The notes under the pieces: model-generated | The model's input: only the letters and a program-made list of their open reading frames with translations | Databases searched by the model: none | What the model was told of the DNA's origin: nothing | Made by a program: the position numbers and the translations under genes | Assembly: GCA_037178855.1 (NCBI GenBank) | Contig: JASJZC010000004.1 | Span: 4,588,001-4,652,000 of the forward strand | DNA from: Oscheius sp. JU75 | Taxonomy: Eukaryota; Nematoda; Chromadorea; Rhabditida; Rhabditidae | Direction: 5' to 3' | Length of the DNA stretch: 64,000 nt | In this document: one piece after another, positions 22,951-35,282 of the stretch | Layout: the number at the start of each line of letters is the position of its first letter | Numbering within the stretch: position 1 is the first letter of the stretch

Positions 22951-25900
22951 ATGATGAATCTGGATCGATTTCCTGGTATGCAGATAGCCGAAAAGCCGGC
23001 AGTTCCTCAAATGAAGACGAGGGTCAGTCTCGATGAGGTTTTCGGATTCGTTACGGAAAATGTAGTCTCCGATATTGTTACGCCGTACAAAGTGAGCATT
23101 TTTGGTTGTTGTTCTGTACAAAGCAAATTCAGCTGATTCTGTCTGATTTGATTCATCTGATCCAGGAAATTGACCCCGATGATAGTGTTCTACTGCGAGA
23201 AGAAGCCATTTTGTAAATCTTTTCGTTTTTTTTACGATAACTATTTTAGAGCCCACTCAATGCTTTATGGACTGATAAACCACGAGGATATGTCGTTTGG
23301 GGATCTGAGAAAGTGCGTCCGGCATCTGGACCAGAATGTTCGCAAAGAAGTCGAAATTTACGATCTTTTTATGTTCAAGTAACTGTCCAATTTGCTTTTC
23401 CAAGTCAAAACTTTCGAATGTTTGCGAAGCAGCGAGGGGAGTCGAAGAAAGTCTACTTTGCGGATCCCTCTGAGTCTAGAAGAAAAGATGGAGCGATTCG
23501 GCAGTTTAGCTACAGAAGTCCCATCCAGCTGTTCACACAAAAACTTTACGTGGCCAGCTGTAACCAGACGCAGCAGGAACAGTTCGAAATGCATCAGAAG
23601 ATCAAGGAATACATCATGGGAACCTGGCCGCTCGAGTTCGTCGCTCTGTTTTTGAAACTTGAAGATGTTTTGCAGAATTTCTGGGCCAAAAGAGACGCTT
23701 GGACTGCCTTTCGAAATCAACACGTCAATCAAATCAAGGCAGTGGCTTAGAAAACAGATGCATCTCTTACAGGTGCCTTGTTTTAGCTCAAAAACGAAAT
23801 AATCCTGCAGATATGTCCCACGGAGGCTATAAAAGAAGACCAGCTTCTCGATTGGTGTGGAAGGATAAAAAAATGCCACAAGGATATCCCAGATGTTGTT
23901 CGTTTTCCCTCATTTTTTTTGCATATATTCCTGTTTTAGCATCTCCTCGAAATGATCAACCACGTGATGCATGAGAACTTTTACAAAGCAGAGGAGGCGC
24001 TCCGTCGCTTCTTCGATCTCTCGGTCTTCAGGTTTCAACCATTTTGTTCTCGATCTATGACTATTTCTCAGGCCAAATACAACTCCACTCCTTCCGGTAC
24101 TTCCTCCCTTGACAGCTAGAATGGGCGTAGCAGACCAAAGAACCTTCCGATACGGACCTCTGGTGGCAGCAAGACTTCATAGGGTTTTCGGAGACAGGTA
24201 CTCAACAATTCTCCTGACAAACTCGTACAAAACAGAGAAATGGCCCGTTTTCTTCTATACGAGTGCTTACGCGAAGCCCAGTCTACTGGTGACAACATCT
24301 GTCACAAGATGGTCTGTCTAGAAATGAGTCTGCTGAGCAGCTCTCAAATGGGAAAGACCGAGACGATGGAAGAAAGACGGAATCTGAGGAAAGGTCCCAA
24401 TCGGGACGGGGCTCCAGTGATCGACGTCGTTCATTCGGACAAGTGTTGTCAATCGTGGGCTTTGCTTTTATTTTCTCGTTCAAAGATGATGTTCAGAGGC
24501 GACCGAGATCCAGAGGAGCATCATCATGCCGTCGAGATGCAACTGGACGCGGCTATGACCCTCGCTGACGCTATTGAACGATTCAGAAGTGGAAATCTAG
24601 TCACGTAAAGGACTGTCTCGTCCCAATGAATATTGAATTCAGATTCGAGTACGGCACCGAGGTGACAGAATGTGTTTCTCTCGATGACAAAGACGCCAAA
24701 TCGCGGCTTGTGCACGAAGCTGCTCTGGCCACTATGAGCAGTTTTCGAATGGTCCAGGGCCTGTATACGTCTGCTCGAAACACGGCCACTGCGCTGATCG
24801 AGAGCAACGGCTCAGACGGTACGGCTAGTCATCATGAAACAGAAGCTCAGGTTGGTTTAGTTTATTATCAGATTGAGACGATTGATTGACGAAGACCGTT
24901 GAAGCTCACAGAAAGGAATGAAGAGCGGACAGATTACTCTGGAAATTTTTAATTAAAAGGGGAGAAAGGGATAGTAAACTTACGTCAGACAGTCCTGGCA
25001 ACTTGCTCTTAACAACAGCATAGGAGGCAATGAGAATTTCGACGATGACCCCGAGTGGAAAGCTCGGTTGCCTCCTCTTCGAGATACCTATGTGGTTCGA
25101 CGCTGATTCTTGCTCTTGTTCTGGCAGTTGTCCAGAAACATTCTGAAGAAGTCATCTCGCCTTCCTCCATCTTCAGCTGCCTTTTCTTATGCCATTCGGC
25201 TTTTTCCCTCTCTCGATCACCTTGACATTTCGACAAAAAGTGATACTGGTATATTACAGTCGAGAGAATATACCAGTAGGTCAAAGAATCAATGAGACCG
25301 GCCATTATTCTCATCCTGACTGTTCTTTGAAAGTCTACCAGCATCAGTCGGAAACCCATTGCGATTCTGAGGCTGCTAGATTGTATTTTGCTCGGAACTC
25401 ACGTGTGTCACTGTAGACTAGTTTCATTCTATTTCTCTCCATCCATATCTGTTCCAACCGCTTACTGATAGTCTATGTGATTTCGAAGTAAAATATCATT
25501 CATTCGTTGCTGTATTTATTCGCGTCATTGCAATTTTCAGGCTATTGCCGCCATAAATCTCATCTACACAGATGCACTGGAAGGCAATTGGAGTCAGGCA
25601 CTGTCGGAAATTGAGCGATTGGAACGGCTTTATCCAAGGAATATCAACTGGAAGGTTCTTTTTACCATTTTCACTCGATAACTAACCCTTTTCAGTGTGC
25701 CAAACATGTCCTCCTAGCTAAATCCTGTCTCCATTTCAACGACTCGTTCCGTCAAGGCAAACTGGACGAATGCGAGACAGAGTTGCCCAACTTGGAGCGG
25801 TTCAGCTACCAAGAATGGCTGCTGAGGAAAACAACGTTGTTGGCACTCAAAGACGAGATCAAGAACGCTCATTCGATCCTCGAAAAGGAGGAAGAATGTC

Positions 25901-26753
25901 TGAAGAGCGGGCGGCAGGACGTTTACTACAAGGCCAGGTCGGTTAATCTCTTTCTCAGTTAAAACACTGTCTCTTCGTACAACGTCCGTGTTGGTTGTGT
26001 GTCCTTTTGTCTCTAGCCTGTTACCACAAGTTGCGTGCCCTTTTCTCACATTTGCAGTTATAAGGGCTACTTAATCTCCATTTGGAGCCCCATATTCAGG
26101 GTTCCAAACAGTTAATGTCTGTGTAGCGACGCAACTGCCTTACTGGCCATTGACAAGTAACCTTATCATCTGTCTTGTTCTTTCAGAGTCAGCATCCAAG
26201 CCGCTGTGACAAACGCCCGTCTCGGAAAGGCCTATCCACACGAGGAGCAGCTCGTCCTGCTGCCTGGTCTTTTGGACAAACAACAACAGAAGGTCGTCTC
26301 GTTGATGGTCACTCGTAGGCTGGGCTTCTATTATGTAAGTTCGCTTATTTTTCCTATAAAAACAGCTTGCAGATCATGCTGGGGAAGTTGGATCTGGCAG
26401 TCGATCAGCTCACGAAAACCGTCAATACTACGAACTATACGCTCTTCGAAGACGCCATGGCTTCTCTGGGGTTCGGTTACTTACAGCTAAAGTTGAGCAA
26501 TCCGGCTGGACCGATAGAAAGTTTGTTCCCTTCTTGAATCTATCAAACTTTCATTTCAGCCCACAAATTTCTCGAGAGAGCCGTAACTCTCTTTTCCAAG
26601 GCCGGCTATCCGATTCTGGTCAAAAATGCTCTCAAATACAAGGTGGAACTGTTCGAATTGACAGGAAACGAGGATGAAATGATGGAAGCGCTGGAACGAT
26701 TCGGCCAGCTGGACGACGAATATCCGGGTTATGTTGACTGGTTACTGTTATGA
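22951..26753 (+). CDS. apc-5: Anaphase-promoting complex subunit 5 (APC5)
   Basis: TPR scaffold of the APC/C ubiquitin ligase. ATG 22951 follows CTATTTCTAG. The N-terminus has VVSDIVTPYK, matching human DWVTPYK. Then come FGDLRKCVRHLDQNVRK, MGTWPLEFVALFLKLEDV, RDAWTAFRNQHVNQIK, IKEDQLLDWCGRIKKCH, MINHVMHENFYKAEEALR, REMARFLLYECLREAQST (matching YQQAELALQEAIRIAQES), HHAVEMQLDAAMTLADAI, AINLIYTDALEGNWSQAL, YHLADS-like DECETELPNLERFSYQE, and IMLGKLDLAVDQLTKTV. It ends LDDEYPGYVDWLLL. The C-terminal TPR set aligns with human ANAPC5 in order. One apparent intron at 23379-23404 is only 26 bases. The intron at about 24850-25541 is about 690 bases and holds an antisense frame. Individual TPR boundaries are approximate. 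Confidence 0.82.
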
Positions 26754-27004
26754 TCTCAGGTTTTTATAAATTATTTTATAGCAATTTCTTCACAGGAAAT
26801 GTATGACTAAACATCAATCTCTTCACAGGAACTGTATAATGGTAGAATTAGAAATCAAGAAGGGGGGACGCTCAAGTCTTTACTTAGTACCAGTCGGCTG
26901 CGACGACTTCGATGTCCTCGATGTCATTAACGATCAGACTATAACATGAGCAATTTTACATTAATGACGGACGGACAAACGGAGATTAACTCTTTTCTAT
27001 AACG
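26754..27004. other. Convergent intergenic gap with a short duplication
   Basis: 250 bases between the APC5 and coronin stops. About 26783-26835 holds two diverged copies of CAAT(T/C)TCTTCACAGGAA followed by (A/C)TGTAT, separated by about 20 bases. No gene. Confidence 0.5.
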
Positions 27005-30000
27005 CTAAATTTTAAACGCTATCTCCATATTTTTCTCAGCCAAGTCTTCCTCGAGCATTCGAATGCGTCTCTCGTGCTGTCTCATCACAGCCTTCATTCG
27101 CATCAGATCGCCGATCAGCTCTTCCATCGACGTCGGGACGGTCTGAACTTCCAATTCTCATTACATTGCTGTTAGAGCTTGTTCGTAAATTAGGAGAGAA
27201 AAATAGTTTCTGAGAGATTTTCGTTAGACTATAAAGTTTCGTAGGGCGCGAGAATTGTGCCCACTGTGTGGACCGTACACATTGAAACTCACATCAGCTT
27301 GGCTAATGCTCATCCTCGGAGACGGACTGGCTTGTGTCATTCTCTGTTGCGGCGGAGGAGCGAGATCCTCGTGGTCAGGAAGTCGGGCCTGATCTCTCTT
27401 GATCCGATCCAATTCGGCCGCAGCTCTTCGCTGTCCAGCTGTCGGAGCTCCGTCGTCTCTTTCAGCCCTAGATCTCAGTTGGACCTGCTGTTTTGGCTTC
27501 ATTGGATCCAGCTTCGGAGCCTCGTCCTCGACATGAGATGCCCGAGAAGAGGCTGGCCGAGAAGTGGGTTGAGATCTCGTAACGACCTCGATTCCCATAT
27601 CGTCGTCGACGACTGGTCGACGCGGGGAAGACTGAGCTTGACTAGAAGGGCGAGAAGCCTGCGCCTGACTCGCAGGACGCGAACTGGGAGCACTCTGCGG
27701 TTCAGGAGAACGACTGGGAGCCGCTTCCGAAGCAGTGGGGGCCAACTGGTTCAGAATATTGGCCTTTTTGGCAACTTGCAACTTGGGTTTGCTGTTCGCG
27801 GCAGCTGCAGCAGCATTGACTGGAGCCAGATTGGGCTCAGAGTTCTTTCCTTCCATGAATTCTTCTGCTGTCAAGGCTGGAACTGTTGACCGCGTATCGG
27901 GATAGAGATCCGTCTGGAAGAGGTCGGACTTCCTGGGGACGAAGAACTGGAGGACGTCGACCACTCCCTTTGTCGTCAGCTTGTAGATTCTGTAAAAGAG
28001 GAATAAACTCGTAATCTGATCAACAGACCGGTTTATCTCGTTCTCCTCGGATGTGATACCTCTTTTAGACTGGAACCCAATAGCTCTCTGTGGCTCACTG
28101 GTCGTGTAAGTATTAATGTAGTGGACGAAAGGATACTCTTGGTTGACTTCGTAGTACCGGATCGCACAGTCTCCCTACATCATTTTTTACTCTCTTTAAG
28201 AACTAGACCAACCTTTCCGCAAAGATAAAGGAGACCAGTGTCCTCATCATATAGAGGGAACAGAACCCCGTTGGATGTATCCAGCTCCTCTTCCACAATG
28301 GGTACTGACAGGTTTTCGGGGTCTCTGATCGCGTAAAGGCGCTCGGATCTCTTCGTGAATCCGGTGGTGATGACTCTTCCATCTCTCACGAATATGGCCC
28401 TCTGAGGCTTGACGCCTTCATGACCAGTTCCCTCGGATAGTACTTCGCCCGAGTGAGAGTCAAGGATTCGGATCTTCTTGTCCTGAGACCACTTTGTTCT
28501 CATAGTAAAGAAAAGGGAACCTTGCAAGTTGTAATGAAACGACTTCCATCGTAGTTGAATCCAATACTCCAGATTTGGTCTGGGTGCCCGGCGATTTCAA
28601 GGAGAGCCTCCCCTGTTCCAACGTTCCACAGAAGCAGCTTGTTCTCTCCTCCTGAAAGATAATTAGTCTGTTAGGGAAGCAGGTTTCAGTTATAAGCATG
28701 ACATTTCAGGACAATGAGCCAAACTAAAGGAAGTCATTTTTGTGTTCGGGTGCTGTACAAAAGTTTCCTTCTGTTCTCTAAGCTCAATCAGCGTTACAGA
28801 CCGAGACTTTGCACGCGAAAAAAGTCTTAGGAAAAACGTCTGATGCCTCAAGAAATCAACCTTCTCTAATTGACTTGTCCCTCAAAGAAATAAACGAAAA
28901 CAGCTCTCAGTTTTCAGAGGGCAATCTCCCCCGTAGTGTCAGTTGTTGTTTTCACCTGCTGTTAAAAGAAGATTGTTGGCCGTCGGATGCCAGGCCAACG
29001 TGTTAACTCTCTTCTGATGACCACATAGCTCGACCACCGGCTCAGTCAGATTTCTCATCATGCCACGTTCCGGAATCAGCCAGACTTTAGCCGTCGTATC
29101 CTCCGAGCAAGAGGCAATGACATTGTCATTGAAGGGACTCCAGGCTACTTCCAGACACGGAGCTTTGTGAGCATCGACGAACGGATAATCCTTGTCAACT
29201 CGTCCGATCTGAAAAAGTTTTTTTTTTTGGCGTCTCGACAAACAGACCGCGCTTCCGGTAATCTGTTTGGATAGGTTCCAGTGAGAAACCTTTTTCCAGA
29301 AACTGTCTCTCTTTTGCAGTGTCCAAACATTGTTTTTACGTGGTGCCCTCGGGATGTTTCACACTTTCCTTAGCTCAAATCAGAGAGGGAGAGAGACTCT
29401 TCGTCATCGGGGGCAAATAGGAACGCGTAGTAATAGCCGAGGGGCTGGCAGCCGAGCGCGCAATTCAAGCACAGGCAAACAGCCTGGAACACGAGGAGAA
29501 GAGCATCTGGGTTAGTAAACTGGTAGGCTGAAAAGATTGGTTTCTATCATGTAGAAGTACAAATATGGATTGTTTTCCAGATAACCTACAACAAACTCTT
29601 ATCGGTTTTACGGAAACTCGTTTTAAACTGAAACTTTAATACTAAAGAGAATTGGATTGAAGTAATTGTATTACCAAGTAACAGTTGATTCCAGATCTAT
29701 AAATTGAGTTAAACTTAGACCGGCAAGTCAAAAGAGCCAGGTGTCAGCTGAAGTTTTGGTCTGCTTATAGTAGAGCATTTTTGGTAGCCAACTGCTACAA
29801 GCAGAACTCTGGTTTTCTCATGGCTTACAGAGGTTACATTGGGATCCTAATTAGCTAAACTATAGCAATAAAGAATGTCCAAGGTGAGGTGCTCCATCTG
29901 TTCGTCTGGTTCATTGCCTCGGAATTAGTTAAACTAAGAGGCAGCGAGCAATGAACCAGTTTTCTATGACTCAGATAGTTTTCTGGAAATCTGGGGACGC

Positions 30001-30362
30001 TGGAAATGCCAACGAATTTGCGGAATTCTTGTGACCATCCGCTCCACGTTCTGTTCTTTGGGCTTTCAGAAAGTAACCGCTATTGCCGTGAAACGGTACT
30101 ACAGAGCTCGAAAGTTTATCAGAGAATACTCACCTTATTGACTGGAATAACCTGGAAAGGACCTCCGGCTCCCTTGTTGATAAAGGCTATGTACTTGGGA
30201 TTGACAGCGCAGAAAAGTGAATCCCATGTGATTTCCGTCACCTAAAGAACATCAGCACTTCAATGGATTAGTACGTACCTTGATCTCACTCATACAGAGT
30301 TCATGTTTGATGGGTTTGCAGTAGACATGACGGAATTTTGACTGCCTCACTATATTGGCCAT
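27005..30362 (-). CDS. cor-1: Coronin (actin-binding WD protein)
   Basis: Coronin binds F-actin and Arp2/3 and turns over actin networks. Start ATG 30362 (MANIVRQSKFRHVYCKP), one base after TTCAAACAG; this matches coronin RQVVRQSKFRHVFGQ. Exons follow the coronin propeller: EITWDSLFCAVNPKYIAF, IGRVDKDYPFVDAHKAP, NVIASCSEDTTAKVWLIP, LCGHQKRVNTLAWHPTAN, LLLWNVGTGEALLEIAGH, PQRAIFVRDGRVITTGFT, LDTSNGVLFPLYDEDTGL, GDCAIRYYEVNQEYPFVHY and PRKSDLFQTDLYPDTRST. A long Ala/Pro/Ser/Gln-rich linker, about 170 residues, precedes the C-terminal coiled coil (MRMKAVMRQHERRIRMLEE) used for trimerisation. Stop TAG 27007-27005. Intron 28492-28520 is only 29 bases; the intron at about 29212-30133 is about 920 bases and shows no coding signal. 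Confidence 0.95.
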
Positions 30363-31901
30363 GCTGTTTGAAAGCTCCAAAGAGTTCTGATCTCGGAAAT
30401 CGATCGACTGGATTGACTCCCCGGGCGACCACGCCCACCACAACTTACGCCCCCGTCGGCTGCCATCCGAGCGAGCCTCCGTGTTTGTTGTTTCGAAAGA
30501 GCAAAAAGCTCGAATAGCTTCGATTAAAACAGTTTGGAACGAGCAAGTATTTCCACAACTCCATGTTCCTGCCGTGAGGAGGCCACTTTATCCTGGCTAA
30601 AGTAAAGCGACCGAGTAGTTACCTTTTTAGGTGGTAAGGTCACTACAAACCCTCTTACAACAAGGCATTGGCTTGCTGTATTGCCACAATAGTATGAACG
30701 TTTACTGGGTGCTTGCTTTTCGGGGAAATTCGGTTTGTGGACCATACGATCTTTTTTGGAAGAGGCATATAGGTCTTTCTCCCAGTTTTGAACGGAAGTA
30801 ATGCTTACTCCCTAGTTTCGAATGAGACTTATCTTACCAATTCAATATGGGCTTCATTATCTTTTTGAACAGTTAGGTTGAAGCTGTTGCGGGTCTCTAG
30901 CGAACACGGGACAAGGAACAAGGGACAGAGAGAAACCCTAAAGGTATGCAACCCGAAGTCAACAGAACTAGCTTGAACTGGAACTATCAAAACAGAGGAC
31001 ACGACAGCATACAGAGCTTTTACGCCTGCCGTCATGAAAATGAAAAGCAACCGCCTGCAGCCATTTTGAATCTTCTGACAGCCCCAGTATCCAGCGTAAC
31101 TTCAGGCGGATTCAATATTGTGAAAACTTCGAGCAACGACCACATGGAAAAGTGTCCCTACTTTGACAATTTCTTCAAAGAATTTGGGCGCAGGATCTAC
31201 CAGAAGCATCCCCTCAGCAACTTCTAGGTCAGTAACTCGAGTTGTCAAACAAAAGAGAGAGGCAGAGACAGAAACGTAGACCGCGTGATCGAAGCCGTAA
31301 GGGAAGACTGATAATGCTCTGATTCTGCTTACAAATTCTTGGAAAATTGACATAAGTGGAGACACTTTTTCAATGTGGTTGTTGTTCGATATTTTCAGGA
31401 GAGTAAATCCGGAGTTACACTGGACAAGAAAAATCTGAATACTGTGAGACTGTCAGAAGATTCTGGTAGATTAAGGTTTGATAGTTCTAGCCCATGCTAG
31501 TTTTGTTGACTTCGGGTTGCATTCCTTTAGGGTTTCCCTCTATCCCTTGTCTCTTATCCGCCGATGCGGTTTTTAACCTGCTCTTTTCCTCTTTTCTCGA
31601 ATTCCTCCAGCTTCTGCGTCGGGCCCTCGTCAATCGAAGCGAACGTTCTCAGGTAGAAGAGGCCTCGGTTCCTTCGAGACGGTTTTCTGCACAAACTCAA
31701 TAAATTCTAGCCTTACAGATACTATTTTCTCGATTCGTTGTTGATGTCACGCCAGTGTTCTCCAAGATGGGAGTTGAAGAATGAAGTTAAATACTTTGTT
31801 GCCCAAGAGCTTGTTCGAGACAAAGGGGAATGTTAATTTATTCTGTACTATTGAAATTGAGATATGTCAGGCTAAAATAGAGATCCAATGAGGAGAATAG
31901 A
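30363..31901. other. Intergenic region, about 1.5 kb
   Basis: Upstream of coronin and downstream of the 7TM receptor gene, both on minus. Frames such as 30946-31227 (plus) and 31102-31365 (minus) overlap and match nothing. AT-rich with no clear RNA gene. Confidence 0.5.
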
Positions 31902-33695
31902 TTACTTGTTGCTCCAGATACTTCTGTTATCGAAGCCAAGAATCAGCTCTTTAGTAGCCTTTTTCCTTGAGAACAATGCTATTGGAGGTAGGAAAGATTC
32001 TGTTTTGTTCTCTTGCTCCGACTTTTCTTCTTTTCCAGTCTCGACATGTTCTTTCACTTCCGGCCCAGGAATCACAGTTGTCTCTGTTACTGCTTCTTCC
32101 ACTGTCTCCTCGACTACTTCCAGTTCCTCCGGAACTGTCTCAACTATCTCTTTAAGCACTTGACCCTTCTCAGGAGGCTGTGGAATCTTAGGAATATCCA
32201 ACTGTTTTGGTGAAACTCTTGTTCCTCTTCTGGACATCGGATGAATTGGTTTCCTTGAATCGGCACTGACAAAGGAAGATCTCCTGATGACAGACATCCG
32301 CCCAACGCTCGTATCTCCGACTTGTGATGATCGGAACCCGGCGCTTCTTTCTGGGAAATACTTGCGCAATCGTGGAATTCTTCTACAGGTAGCCGAGGTG
32401 ACCATGTCAAAGAGCTCGCCGTATCTCCACATGTAGACAAAGAAATTGATTGTGGTCTGTAAATAGGTTCTTTGAATATGTAAGGGACTCCCACGGGGTG
32501 AGACAAAGAATCAGACACCGACCTTGCTCAACGTCAGCGAATAGAGCAGCGTCGAGTAGTCTTTGTTGATATTTACCGGGTTGAAAAACAGAAGAACGTC
32601 GGGAATGAATAAAAGAGCCATCGAGTTCAGAGTGACAAAGCCGAGAGTGATAGCTGCATTCCTATGCATTTTTCTTTGATGAGGTGTCAGATCTTGCAGT
32701 CTTTGTCCCTAAACTAACAGTTCTGCCCGTATTGATAACTGCTCACTTTTCTCAGGTAGAGAATAATCGCCGTGTAAATGATCGCACTAGCGAGGTTGGC
32801 CAGCATTCGGAGAGACAACATGGCTCCATAGGCTACATGATGAGCTGCTCCTTTGGCAGCCACACATTGGGCCGTTGTCGGAGAATGGTCTTCCCAGAGA
32901 AGAATGTAGTTTAGAACTGAGAGAAAGAGTGTGATCAGCTGTGGACCTGAATCGGACAGTATTTCCATGTTGTACGTTTTGATCGTTGAGGCTAGTAGTG
33001 CTCTTTTGGTTTTATACCTGTTGTTTTCTGCGACCTAATGTTTTTTATAGTACACCTTGAGTTTTGACTCTTTTGGCAAGGTTGTTCATAATGTATCTTC
33101 TTTACAAGTCCACAAAGTTTGTTAAAGGTTGTACCAACTTACTGGATTATAGACGTCTATTACAAAAAAGAAATGTTACAATAGAAGTCGCCATAATTGA
33201 ATACTTGAACTCACACGAGAGCAAGATAATAGTGTATGTCCATCCAGCGCGAAGATACCACAAGGGAAATACGGAACAGACCAAAAAGTTCAGTGAGGTA
33301 GTTAGAGGCAGAATTCCAAGAAGTGGAGTAGCATAGTTATGCAAAGGAAGAGCCGGTTTGAGGGCGCATTCCCAAACTGTCGAAACTCCGTCTTCTGAAA
33401 TGAAACGCCGTCTATCACTTTGTCTATATGACTTACCTTGTCTTCTGGTTGCCAAATCAAGTCTGTGGACGGCGATTAGCATAAATGCGACAGCGTACGA
33501 AGTGTCGGCAAAAGCCTGAGAGACAATCAAGAGGAATTCTCTTCTCTCCCTAAAACGTCCTTTTTTTGTATCACCTCCCACTCACCGATTCTTTTTCTTT
33601 CCAAAAATGGAATAGACTAGGATTCCGTTGGTAAGAATAATCACGCCGCCTTCGGCCAAATAGAGGTACATCGAGGTGAGAAAGCTCACCGACAT
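31902..33695 (-). CDS. Nematode-type 7TM G-protein-coupled receptor, srsx-like
   Basis: Start ATG 33695 directly after CATTCAG. Seven hydrophobic segments occur in order: YLYLAEGGVIILTNGILV; FLLIVSQAFADTSYAVAF; YATPLLGILPLTTSLNFL; SGPQLITLFLSVLNYILL; YGAMLSLRMLANLASAII; NAAITLGFVTLNSMALLF; and TLLYSLTLSKTTINFFVYM. TM7 ends in a YMWRYGELFDM motif, similar to the NxxxYxWR of srsx/rhodopsin-like nematode receptors. A Cys in the loop before TM5 (TTAQCVAAKG) could form the usual disulfide. The cytoplasmic tail is unusually long for this class, about 170 residues, with a basic RRIPRLRKYFPERS start and an acidic, Glu/Val/Pro-rich middle. The ligand is unknown; a neuropeptide or chemosensory role is inference. 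Exon joins are canonical throughout. Confidence 0.72.
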
Positions 33696-35282
33696 CTGAA
33701 TGAGAACAGATGAGTCAAGTTCAGAAACCTATTCCCAGGTTCACATGTGATAGGGAGAGCCTGTTTGGGAAAGAGAGTCAGGATGTTATCGTCTAACGAG
33801 GGGGATCTCCTCCCCGGAAAAGATCAACTATATCAGAGATTTGTGAGGTGGTCAAACTCTAAATGGTTAGATTTTAGATGATCTGGGTGGGAAAGTCCCA
33901 GATGGTGCTGGAGGGAGAGAGTGGGATTGGATACGGCGAAACGAAGCCTCGTTTGCACCTGTCTTGACTGACGGACAACTGTTTTTCAGACAGGTTGTTT
34001 TTCTGTGGGGAAAATGAATATGAGCCGTATTTCTTCGGCCAGGTTTTGTGAGCAGTTACCGAAACGTCCAAATGGTGTAGGTCTCTCCTCAGATGAGGTT
34101 CTATAGGGTCGGATATTCAAAATTGTACTGGAGAAAAGATGGATACGCAAAGAATAATGTTTCACAAACCAGGAAGGGCTGTGGTCAGAGACTACTCGAA
34201 GTTGTTTACCGCCTTGGACTGTTAATACAATTCAGCTATTAATGTATTCTGTTGTTTTCCCGCCCGCGACAGGGGGTCTGTAATTTTTTGAGTCACACGT
34301 ATTTGTATATTTTGGACCCTTAATCTCTTGGTAGTACTTAATTTTTTTAATAATTTTACGCAAAACTACGCCATGGTGCGGCTAAGATTTCCTTTTCGTT
34401 TTTCGTCGTTTTCCATCTTTTCCTTGTTTAATATTTTCTTCACTACTGACGGTGAGCCAGAGGATTCTGATAGGTGAGCCCGATGACAGGAGGAGTAATG
34501 AGCAAGCCGAGTTACTGACAGTAGGCGAGACGAGTCTGCTCAGTTTTCGTGAGGTCGACATTCTCTAGGAAAGTGGGATCTTTCCTAACCGGCATCCTGA
34601 AGATGTTTTAGCCAAAAAGAAGAGGTTTATTGGAACTCTCCTTTTTTACAGGTAATATCTGCATCAAACAAGTTTTCTGTTTATTCCAAGGTGTCGCACG
34701 TTGAGAGCAGTCGAACAACATTATAAACAGACAGAAAATGTAAAAAACTAGTCGAGGAAAAAGGTTGAAAAGGACGAAAAACCGAAAATTAATTTGCGCC
34801 ATGATGTAGTTTTGCGTTTCAGAATTTTTCGAAAATCGAGTCAGGGCGCCTGTCCAAGTACTACCAATCTCTCAACATAAGGTTATAAGAGAAAACAAAT
34901 CTAAAAGAAGCTCAATGTTGTTCCACCTCCCTAGAGGGAACTGAACATCTAGTCATAGTCACGTCACGACGGAAAGAAGTTCCCGGGAGTTCTTACCGGA
35001 AGAGCTGAGGTTGACGACATGAAGGCTGTCAAGTGCTGATTCTCACAGTCTCGAGTTGCCTCGTGGGAGGAAAAGATCAAACGACGTTGCCGATTACAGA
35101 GGTATAGTACTTTTAGGTGTCGAGATTAGAAGAACACGGCGCGGAAATGAACTTGTTCCGTCAACATATACGATTCGGGTGATGAAGCTATTCCTTGAAT
35201 AATCTATTTCGATCTAGAAATATGGGTTGTATGTTTATGAAAAAAGTGTAAAATGGTACGAAAGTATTGAAAAGGGTAAAAA
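33696..35282. other. Intergenic region, about 1.6 kb, with an inverted repeat
   Basis: No conserved gene was found. It contains the imperfect inverted repeat 34358-34817, described separately. Outside that it is mostly AT-rich sequence with short unconvincing frames. Confidence 0.5.
34358..34817. repeat. Long imperfect inverted repeat, possible MITE or foldback element
   Basis: The left arm starts ACGCAAAACTAC at 34358. The right arm, read on minus from 34817, starts with the same ACGCAAAACTAC. Similarity continues for about 80 bases per arm: CC/TCATGG, T-rich tract, GTTTTTCGTC, CTTTTCC. About 300 bases lie between. Each arm opens a short hydrophobic frame after ATG (MVRLRFPFRF on plus, MAQINFRFFV on minus). 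No target-site duplication was clearly seen. Confidence 0.55.
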
